This document shows positions 8,293 through 16,900 of a stretch of 25,520 nucleotides of DNA, piece by piece. Under the pieces are notes generated by a model, which searched no databases, was not told the origin of the DNA, and saw only the letters and a program-made list of their open reading frames with translations. Made by a program: the position numbers and the translations under genes. The DNA comes from a virus, in IMG/VR virus record IMGVR_UViG_3300020222_000165, positions 1-25,520 of that record. One strand, 5' to 3'. The stretch's first letter is position 1. The number at the start of each line of letters is the position of its first letter.

Positions 8293-8344
8293 TTTTGTCT
8301 CCCCGTTTGTTTGAGGGGTTGGTCTCCCCTATATTGATTTTTGA

Positions 8345-8365
8345 GGGGGCGGGTTTACCGCCCCC
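8345..8365 (-). other. GC-rich hairpin just after the capsid second exon
   Basis: GGGGGCGG pairs with CCGCCCCC around a five-base loop, 26 bases past the stop codon of capsid exon 2. On the minus-strand RNA the next bases are TCAAAAATC, so there is no U-run. It may stabilise the 3' end of the capsid message or weaken read-through. Confidence 0.55.
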
Positions 8366-8390
8366 AAGAGTTTACCCTATACAGAATCTA

Positions 8391-8459
8391 TTACGTAGTC
8401 GTCGAGAAGCCGTAAATCCAGGGCATCGTCTGTGCGTTCTTAACGCGCCAACCATACTC
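8391..8459 (-). CDS. Major capsid protein, exon 2 (C-terminal 22 residues)
   Basis: This 69-base segment reads EYGWRVKNAQTMPWIYGF then STTT and a TAA stop. It is not a free gene: no start or ribosome site precedes it. It matches the C-terminal pattern of SU10/DUF5309 capsid proteins (GEYTLE..N..AH..I.GL), which the main capsid frame lacks. Joined after Gly357 of exon 1 it restores ILG-EYGW and gives a 379-residue protein. It has the same genomic frame as exon 1, since the intron is 624 bases, a multiple of three. The junction is set by group I intron rules (last intron base G) and agrees with the protein pattern. No RNA evidence is available here. Confidence 0.8.
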   Translation of the reverse strand, partial: EYGWRVKNAQTMPWIYGFSTTT

Positions 8460-9083
8460 CGATTCGTCCTCAGCCTTTCTATTCGGTTGAGGTCAGACTA
8501 TCACTTCGTTCCGTCATCGGAACGTCATCTCGTTTAGTCGTTGCAAGTGCTTTGGCAGTTTCGTAGACGTGCTTTAATGCGGACAAACGCTGTCTATAAT
8601 CTTCGAGTTTGTCCAAGACCGAATTAGACAGGCCCTCACGTCTAGAGTTGTGTTGATGTCTGTATGCTTCGATGATTCTGCGGTGAAAAAGTCTATACTC
8701 GATAGCCAAGTCTGCCTGGTCTCTCTTGTAACGTAAGAATGGATGTATCCTCTTGAGACATTCCATTGCCTTGTCCGTATACAATCGCCAGACGTAACCT
8801 CGTTTGCTCTTATCGTAATGAACTTTTCCTCCCCAAAATCCCGTTAGAAAATCCACAACTCTTCCATCTTTCATGAACACCTCGATACGCAAACTGTAAG
8901 TGGGACTCCAACCCTCTCTACGACAGGGTTGTTTTTCGATAGCGATACTTCCATCACCATCAATCACACCAGCAGTATATGCATAGTAAGCGTAATCTCT
9001 GTATTTCATGCTGCCTCCGCTTCTTCAGGGTGGGCGATTTCAGCCTTTCCCTGTATTAGAGATGAAAGGGCAAGTTTTAGTTT
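8460..9083 (-). ncRNA. Group I self-splicing intron inside the major capsid gene
   Basis: The 624-base intron starts after GGGT (base 9084) and ends with G at 8460. Pairings seen: P1, GGGTAA (9082-9087) with TTGCCC (9068-9073), placing the expected U-G pair at the 5' splice site; P10, ACTT (9072-9075) with exon 2 GAGT; P3, TCATCTC (9059-9065) with GAGATGA (8525-8531); P4, CAGGG (9049-9053) with CCCTG (9026-9030); P5, GGC with GCC inside P4; P7, ACGACTA (8535-8541) with TAGTCT (8495-8500), leaving one bulged C as in the guanosine-binding site; P8, CGTTCC (8519-8524) with GGAACG (8507-8512); P9, CTCAACC (8485-8491) with GGCTGAG (8469-8475), one mismatch. Helix order is canonical. The homing endonuclease gene enters at P6 and its 3' end also encodes the P7-P3-P8-P9 core. 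Confidence 0.88.
8479..9009 (-). CDS. LAGLIDADG homing endonuclease, intron-encoded
   Basis: 176 residues. Residues 11-26 contain AYTAGVIDGDGSIAI, the LAGLIDADG helix with its catalytic Asp. One motif only, so the enzyme should act as a homodimer. FLTGFWGGKVHYD, a basic middle and KAMECLKRIHPFLRYKRDQ are typical of the fold. Its job would be to cut intronless capsid alleles at the exon junction so the intron is copied in. ATG at 9009 overlaps the TGA that ends the unspliced capsid frame (ATGA), with GGAGG five bases upstream inside that frame, so it is translated from unspliced RNA. The last codons overlap the catalytic intron core, and the stop (8479) falls in P9, 19 bases before the intron end. 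The Ser/Thr-rich C-terminus probably reflects RNA constraint. Confidence 0.9.
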   Translation of the reverse strand: MKYRDYAYYAYTAGVIDGDGSIAIEKQPCRREGWSPTYSLRIEVFMKDGRVVDFLTGFWGGKVHYDKSKRGYVWRLYTDKAMECLKRIHPFLRYKRDQADLAIEYRLFHRRIIEAYRHQHNSRREGLSNSVLDKLEDYRQRLSALKHVYETAKALATTKRDDVPMTERSDSLTSTE

Positions 9084-10154
9084 ACCCAATATACGACGAG
9101 CGATGTGGTCTTTCCCCGGCAGAGTAGCATCCATCTCGGACAAAACACGAGAACCGAGAACAACGCTATCAATGTACTGAGGATTGACAAAGTACAGTTC
9201 ACCGGGTTTAACCAGGTGGTCGAGCAAGAAGTCAACCGTACCAAAGTCGGTCTCGATAGTATCAATCCTGGCTCCACCCACGCGCTCCGCACGACCGGTC
9301 TGAATTAGCCCACGATACCAGCCCGTCATCTTCCGCTTTACCCAGGAGTTGCCAACCATGAGAGACGGCACTTCCTCCTGTCCGTAAGCATTGAAGATGG
9401 CTTCCAACTCGTCAATGATGTCAGATTCCTCCAGAGCGGCACCAGCTTTATTAGTACCACCACCGAGGAACTGAGACATACCACCAGACACACGAGGCAA
9501 GTTGTTAGTCGCAGTCTCACCGCGCTTCAGATACCACAGACCACGCTCCATCTTCATATACAGCTCACGAAGACGTTTATCCATCCGATAGTCTAGCTTA
9601 GCGAGACCAGTAATACCGTACTCGTTCATTTCAACTTCGGAGCCGAAGATTTCGACATCCTCGCTAAAAATCTGAGTAACGTTATACAGTTGGCTAGTAA
9701 CAACCTGACGAGCAACACCAGGGCTGGAACCTTCGACGTTAGCATTACCGAGGATATACAGAGTCTTGGCAGTCACTGAACCGTTGTGGCCAGCAGCAGT
9801 CGTACCGCACATAGCCCCTCTAACGGTCAAGTCATTACCAGCGATAGCGATGACCCAAAAGATTTCCGAGTCCACCAGGAACAAGTCACCAGGACGGAAG
9901 AACCCACCATTACTAACGGTGTACTTCGTCCCACCAGCCGCGTAGTTCATCGAACTGGTGTCGGTAACGGGAATCAAGAAATCTTGCTGCCACTCATACT
10001 TGAAATTATCCACGGCACCACCAGACCCAAGACCAATCATCTGGAGAAAAGGGTGCTCATCGTTTGCTAACAAGTCGAGACGGTCGTCCAGCAGACGAAC
10101 AACCTGTTGCGTACCAGTGTAAGTAGATTCTGGCCCAATTCTTACAGTAGCCAT
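9006..10154 (-). CDS. Major capsid protein, exon 1 plus intron read-through (SU10/DUF5309 type)
   Basis: This HK97-fold capsid subunit builds the icosahedral head. The unspliced frame has 382 codons; true exon 1 is 9084-10154 (357 residues), and the last 25 codons are intron. SU10/DUF5309 features: an N-terminal HPFLQMIGLG, then FKYEWQQDFL; a beta domain around residues 75-135; QLYNVTQIFSEDVEIFGSE (155-173); the long helix RELYMKMERGLWYLKRGE (196-213); and a C-terminal YFVNPQYIDSVVLGSRVL. The read-through tail does not look like the family's C-terminus, while exon 2 does. No strong ribosome site is visible before ATG at 10154, unusual for a highly expressed protein. The scaffold gene ends 17 bases upstream. 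Confidence 0.92.
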   Translation of the reverse strand: MATVRIGPESTYTGTQQVVRLLDDRLDLLANDEHPFLQMIGLGSGGAVDNFKYEWQQDFLIPVTDTSSMNYAAGGTKYTVSNGGFFRPGDLFLVDSEIFWVIAIAGNDLTVRGAMCGTTAAGHNGSVTAKTLYILGNANVEGSSPGVARQVVTSQLYNVTQIFSEDVEIFGSEVEMNEYGITGLAKLDYRMDKRLRELYMKMERGLWYLKRGETATNNLPRVSGGMSQFLGGGTNKAGAALEESDIIDELEAIFNAYGQEEVPSLMVGNSWVKRKMTGWYRGLIQTGRAERVGGARIDTIETDFGTVDFLLDHLVKPGELYFVNPQYIDSVVLGSRVLSEMDATLPGKDHIARRILGKLKLALSSLIQGKAEIAHPEEAEAA

Positions 10155-10171
10155 TTTATCTTACTTTAGTT

Positions 10172-10960
10172 TTAGATTTTGGTCACACGCTTCGGCCCAC
10201 TTACTGTTTCCCCACCAATCAAACGAATCGAACTCAAGGCGTTAGCTACTGTTGCCCAATCCCGTATTTGGGAAGCGGGATACCCGTACTTGGCTAGAAC
10301 CTCACGAGACTTTCGGAGGGCAGCAACCCCTTCCGGGGTTTCCTTCCAAATTCGTTCTATTCTTGCTCTCGACAGGTACTTGTCAACTTCTGCTAAATCA
10401 CCTTCGCTTGTCGGAGGAGGCGTAGTAGGCAAGCGTGCAGTGGTTAATCCAACCGTCGCATCCAAGGCCTTTCGCTCCCTTTCTTTCCGCGTTTCATCCC
10501 CACTTTCTTGTCTGCTCAGTTGAGGAAGGTCGGCGGTTGCAAACTCGTGTTCGAGTGCAGCTAGATGGTTTCTGTTTTCCGCAGTGAGGAACTTTTCCTC
10601 AGCAGCTTTCTGAACCTCGGGCCCCCACACTCCGTACTTAGCAACTGCTAATTGCCGAGCGAAGTTGCGGAGATTGACCTGTGCCTGAGATTCCGAAGCT
10701 GTACTCTCGGCTAGCTGCCTGCGGCTAACCTCTACCGTCAATTGCTGTTGGAGCTCCAGTAACTTCCCCTCCAACTCTAATCGTTGTTTGCGTTCGGCAG
10801 CGATTTCCTTGTCTTTTATAGACCGCAGAGCATCCAAATCCGTAGTTGGGACAAGTTGTGGAGCCAACACACTTACTGTATCGCTTCCCGGCGGCGTCTG
10901 TATACCCAAACCCTCGGGGGACTCGTCAGTTCCTACTGTTTGAACTTCTGGTTTTGTCAT
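10172..10960 (-). CDS. Capsid scaffolding protein
   Basis: 262 residues, located directly before the major capsid gene where scaffolds are normally encoded. The protein starts with a disordered acidic region, followed by a charged coiled coil at about residues 40-100 (DLDALRSIKDKEIAAERKQR, then LELEGKLLELQQQL), a second helical region, a Pro/Thr linker near residue 180 (RLPTTPPPTSEG), and a helical C-terminus ending in basic GPKRVTKI. Scaffolds guide procapsid assembly and leave before DNA enters; a basic C-terminus commonly contacts the capsid protein. No protease motif was seen. A strong AGGAGG site lies before ATG at 10960. The call is based on position, length and coiled coil. Confidence 0.8.
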   Translation of the reverse strand: MTKPEVQTVGTDESPEGLGIQTPPGSDTVSVLAPQLVPTTDLDALRSIKDKEIAAERKQRLELEGKLLELQQQLTVEVSRRQLAESTASESQAQVNLRNFARQLAVAKYGVWGPEVQKAAEEKFLTAENRNHLAALEHEFATADLPQLSRQESGDETRKERERKALDATVGLTTARLPTTPPPTSEGDLAEVDKYLSRARIERIWKETPEGVAALRKSREVLAKYGYPASQIRDWATVANALSSIRLIGGETVSGPKRVTKI

Positions 10961-10968
10961 TCTACCTC

Positions 10969-13900
10969 CTATCGTTTAAGCCGCCATCGTGCCTGCTGAG
11001 TAACACGAGGGCCAGCACCCGATACTCTCGGAATGTCTACTCGTGGTGGACGAGGAGTTTTAAACGTACTCGTCCCCATCTGTAGCCATAACATCTTGAT
11101 ATAACTCAACCACTCATCGAAACTCATCTCAGTCCCAGAGGCTTCCCAAATAGTCTTGAGATGAGTACGAGTCGCAGCTGAGAGTTGTTTACGACCCGAC
11201 CAATACTCGAACAATTCAGCCATTGCAAGAGGCCCAGCCGACGCCACAAATGCCTTCCAGGATATTCCAGAAGCAGGCGTCCCCCTTACCATTCGACTAC
11301 CAGCACCGCCGCCACCACCGGCGGCTGCGCCTTTAGCTTGAACACTGTCACGAGGCACCCAATCCGGGTCGTAGTATTTCCTGAAGATTGGATGCGTTGC
11401 TTTGAACTCGTTTTGAGCATTGAACAACCCCAGCAACTGTGGATACTGTTCCAAGAACGCCCTACGCTGACCCGTCGGAAGCGAGTAGTAAATCTCCCGG
11501 AGATGCTCTAACTCCGGTGTGACTAGAGCATAATACTGTTCCGCCTCTGCCCGAGCCTGGGCGTACTCCCGTGGGTCTCCGATGTCGTATTTTGGAAGTT
11601 CCTCTATCAACAACGCCAACGCATCTCGATAAGCATCTTCTGTCACGTAGCTTCGGGACACCTTGTCCAGTATCGCAGAAACCAAAGGATGGTCTTTCGC
11701 CCACGCTCCGAGTTGTCCAGGTGGAACGTTAGCATACCAGAATTGCCAGAACCGGCGCGAAGGGGAGTTAGGCGGGAACCACTTCTCCACGAGCGGGTGA
11801 TTCCAAAGGTCAGTCTCTCCCTCAAATGCACGTTGAACCATCGCGTAAGCCGTCTGATACTCCAGTTCCTCCCCAGGGGTGGGAAGTTCTATCCTATCAA
11901 TCGGCTCCCCTGCACGCAACTTCTCCCGAGCATCTTTGAGAGCCTCTTGCGCTGAAGCTCGAACATCTGCCTCAGTCATCTCCCTAACTTCTCGTGCTGT
12001 GGGCGCAAACTCGTATCGCTCCTTCTCTTCTGGCTCAGGTGGTATCCACTCCATCCCGCCCATCCTCTCGTCCCACTCTTCTTGAGTGAACCGTCTGGCT
12101 GCCCACAACATCTCCGATTCGGACATCGGTGTTGGGCCTGTACCGAAGGGTTCGCGTCGCCCCTCGGGAACAAGACTGTGCCAATCCTCTGGCAACAGGT
12201 TGAACCACAACGCCAGCTCGTAGTCAGAGATTTCGTGGTAATTACCAGCCAGAAATATCTCGGAAAAGCGAGGGCCAAGAATCTCCTTGGCTCGTATGCG
12301 AGCCAAACTTTTTTCAGGAAGGGTCGTCCAGAACCGCCAAAGTTCGCTCACTACCATCTCACGGTCAGTTCCCTTGATATACACGAATTCGGAAACTGCA
12401 AACTTTCCGATATTCTTAGCAATGTCCATTACCTCAAACATCTTTTCGTTGCCCCAATCCGGGTGAAGAACCCGGATGTTAGCGAGGAACAACTCCGACG
12501 TTGGGTCTAACTCGGTATTCAAGACACCATCCCGCCAGGCAATGTACTCATCAAGAGCCTTATCCAGCTCTGGATGAGCCTCCCTGTAATTTACGTTAGC
12601 GGGGAAATCCATCTCCAGGTAAGCAGCGTACAAATCCTGTACTTCGTAAGGAGTGTTTTCCTCCCACCAATTTGTGTAGTACAAATCCCAGGCTTGCGCA
12701 GCCTGGTTGTTGAGTTCCCGATAAACCGCATCAACGGGCAAGTCGTTGCGAACCAACATTTGCCGAGCCTCTAATTGAGTGAACAGACGTGGTTCCATCT
12801 CCTGACGAACTTCCATCGCTACCTCTAATACAGTCTCAGGAAGGTCTTCCAGCATCCTCTGCTTTCCATCAGGGTCGGCCTCGTACCATTTCTCCATCCA
12901 CTTACGCATGGCCTGGGCCTTCGGCCCATCGCGCCAATGAATGTATTGACGACGATTGTCAGCCAGAAACTCAAAGTAGTTGGTCAACTCATCGCCATAC
13001 TCCTGGTTTAACTCCGTTCGCCGATTCCGAAAGTCCATGATAGTTCGATAATGCTCAGGAGTTCCAGGTATAAACTGGCCTAAGTAATACTGACGTTCAT
13101 GCTCAAGCTGACCTCGCTTCTCGTAGTATTCATTGACACGATTGCTCAGCGCAATCCAACTATCCCAATCCTCCTCCGTCATCTTCCCCGATGCAACGTC
13201 CCAATAACGATAAGCTAACTGTCTAAACCTGTAATCGGGATACACAGCATAGAACTCTTGCAGCGCGTGACGGTCGCCAGCCTCGTATCTTTTGTAAGCC
13301 TCGTCGTATATCAAACCCATCCCCCGCAGCACCCGCTCCTCGGACGGATAAATCTTGATGGGAGCGTAGATTGCCCACCTAAGAAATGCAGGAACAGCGG
13401 ATTGCTCAGCCGCCAAACGGGTGGCAGTCTCCCAAGCAGGGCCACTCCGAGTCGCAAAAGCCTCAGTTGCCTCCTCACTGGTAATTTCGCCTGTTCCAGC
13501 AAGACCCGCCAACCGTTGGTAACGCCAATACTCCTCGTTAGGGCTTACTCTTCCGAGACCTAAGCCAAGTACGTCACTGACGAATCCCTCAGGGTTCCAC
13601 CCTTCGGGCGGAACTTCAACTCCCATTCGGTTAAGGAGAGGCTCAAGCATAATACTTCCGCCCCGAATACCCCGCGTACCAGACCAATACCCCGTATGCA
13701 CAACCATCGAAGCTTCGGGGATGTAACGTTGTATCTTTTCTGCGAGCCAGGGTTGGTTTTCCTCGGCCCAAGGCAATATGCGGTTAGCTAAGATTGCCAA
13801 CGAGTCAAATACAATAGGCGACGTAGACCACATGTTCTGGAAGAATATGTACTCACGTCCACGGGCAATGTCTTGGTAAGTATCCGGGAGCCAGATGTCT

Positions 13901-16900
13901 CCCCATACAGGCATAGTTTCCAGCGGCAATAGAATTCGTTGGGGCTGGATGTAATGTTCCGTCTCTGCCGTCCACTCCTTACCAGTAAAGAAGTTGGTCA
14001 TTGCCCCAATCCCAAGAGGCATCCACCCTCGCAACCTCTCTGGCATCAGAGGGTCTTTCTCGGCCTGGTCTTCCATCAACCGCCGATTGGTATTGAGCCA
14101 GGACAAGTAGTGCGGGTTGTCCACAAAGTACTTCATCCAGTTCCACGTACTGTGGACAGGCCAAAACTCGAAAGGTATAACTACGCTAATTAAAGCATCC
14201 AATATCGTCTTGTCACCATAGTCGAGAATTGCATAGTCTCTATCCCACAAAGCCTGTCTCATGGTAGCATACTGCGTCAATTCCATTTCCTTACGAACGG
14301 TCGTATTGAGCCAGTCCATCACTCTCTCCCACAAAGCAGGAGGGACAGTCATCGCAGGGTCTAAATCCCGAAACGAACGAGCATCAAGCTTGTCAATCGC
14401 AGACCTGAGTGGGTTGGCATAACGCCGGTAGATGTCGTAAATAGAAGGCAGTGTATCTGGCAACCGGTCAATCTCCCAAGAAGAGTTTATCCAATCCGTC
14501 CACTTCTGGGCGTCGAGTTTATACCAAACGTACTGTTTGGCTAAATTCACGGCGTGTTGGAGCTCGTCGTAATCGTCAGCTATGGCTCCCGGATGTGCGG
14601 TTATCCAGACCTTCATCTTTTTGATAACCTCCACTACTTCGACCGGATTGTAGCTGGGAGTATCCCGCACTGCTCCTACTTCAGAAATGGTATTTACGAG
14701 TTGTTGACGAGCACGAGGCAATAACGTTTTGTATATGTCCCAGAACGTATCCCGCGCAAGTGTTGGGACTATTTCGTCCAAATTACTGAGATACTCCGCC
14801 ATTTGAACTGTTGAGTCTTTCCCAGCCCCTTGTAGTAAGTCCCAATCACTAACCTGCGGGTAATACTTTGTCATGAATGGATATGTGGTAGTCAGATACT
14901 CCCACAATTCCGCAGGAGTGCCGCCCCGTTTTATTAAGTCGAATACCGCATCGTCCATTGGGTCGAGCATATCGTAAACGTCCGTCCCATAGGTATCTGC
15001 AATTCGACGCAACAGGTCGAAATCATGAGCCCTATCACCCGCACCCAACATCTCACTCACCAGGGGGTTATCCGCAAACCGATGAGTAACCGGCTCCATT
15101 GCCCTGAAAGTTTCCGCAGAACGATGAGCCCACCCTACAGCCTTCAAGTCGTTGATGTGTCTGGCCTTCGCAACAGATGTAATTCCCTCTTGAATCATAT
15201 CCCGCAACTCGCTGATAACGGCAGCCCGAGCTGCTTCACTCTTAACTTCACCCAACTTTGTAATCTGGGCCAGAATGTCGGGATGCTGCGTTATTGCCGC
15301 CCGCTCATCCTTAGTTAGCTGTTGCAAGTACCATCCAATAGACTTAACCTTACCGAACTCGACAGCACCTTCGACAATAGTACGATGAATTCGACTTGCT
15401 TCGGCCAGTACCTCGCCAAAATTCCACTTCCCAACGAGCATGGCCTGAACTGCCTCAGCGATAGCCGGGTCGTACTGTGACAACTGAATTTTTAACTCGT
15501 GTGGTAACCCCAGCGGCATATCGTTCCAGTTTTGCGACCACCGTGTTACGTAGGATTGGTAGATAGCCAAAGCCGACATGTTGGCCTCACTCTCACCAGC
15601 CGCTTTGAGGAACGGCCCTGGAGAAATGAGCTCCTTCAGTCTCGTCCAAATACTGGCGACTTTGGTCGCGGCCTCTGGAGTAGTGTCTATACCTAACTCA
15701 GCAGGAGTAGCCGAGAACCCAAATGCCATTCTTTGAGGCACTGCCCCTACCTGGTCAGCAAAGAAATTCTCGACCCCTTGACGACCAAATCCGATGTGCT
15801 CCCCAATACTCGATTCCGCTGGAAGCCGTTTCCACCCACATCGAGCAACGATATTCCGCAGGTTGTCCCAAATATTGCCAATCCAGTACATTGGGTTCCA
15901 GCCCAGGAACAGAGGCGATAAAATCTGCTTTTGTTTACCGGAAACGGTTAGAGCATACCGAGTAAGGTCGTCAGCAGCCTTGCCCCAATGAGTGTTTCGT
16001 ATCAGGGCCCTCTCTTTCAACCTGGCAATCTCGGTTATATTACTAACAACCGTATGTAACATGTCCTTGCCATCTGTCGCCTTGTCAACGCCCTTGAGAA
16101 TGTCTCCTGCATCCATTCCCTCGATAACACGCTTGACTAGCTGCCCATCCACACTATCGTAAGCCGGGTCGTCAACGAACTTCTTCAACAGCCCTGGAAT
16201 CTCACCAGGGTCAACTACCTTACCAGCAAGATACACCGTCAGACGGTCATGAACAACCTCTCCAACCTTCCTTACTCTCGCCGCAGGTGTCTTGTACCAA
16301 GGAGTAACATCACTCACAGCACGATGGAACTCTAACTTCTCTTTTAAAGGAACGGCTGCCCGCTCTGCAACCAACCTCGCAGAACGATTTTGGAGAGGGT
16401 TCCAACCCATCCACTTCGTTACGTTCAGAGGGTCGAGAACAACACCATAAGCCAACTCCTTTACGAGGTTTTGCTCTTGCTTGAGAATCGTCTCAACATC
16501 CTCCTTAGTCTGAGCCTCCTCCATTAACCGGGTGTGAGTCTTCTTGAAAAACTCGAAGTCCTCCGGCGATGTTTTCGTTCCTATACCCCACGAAAAGGAT
16601 ATTCTATCTACCTCACGAGCCATCAACTCTGCTTTAGCCCGTAACTCTGGGTCTTCCCCATACTTCGCGTCGAGCCAGGCATTGATGCTCTCAAACTCTG
16701 GCTGAACGAGCGTCGGAAGCTGTTCTCCCTTTGTTCCATAAATCCACATCAAGTCGAGTATGTCAGGAAGCTCTTCAGCAGTCTCGGTCGTTTCCAGATA
16801 CTCCATCAGGGCTCTCGTTATCTCTTCCTGAGTAGGCTCAACAGCCGCATTTCGCTTAATGTTACCAATCAGTCGAGCAAGCATATACTGTGGAGTATTC

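Noticed and set aside
7796-8365. GC-rich hairpins as ordinary intrinsic terminators
   Set aside because: No U-run follows them on the minus-strand RNA in which they lie.
8479-10154. The endonuclease as an intein, or the capsid and endonuclease as one frameshifted gene
   Set aside because: The capsid frame meets a TGA and the endonuclease is in another frame. No intein splicing motifs (N-terminal Cys/Ser block, C-terminal His-Asn) are present, while a full group I RNA core is.
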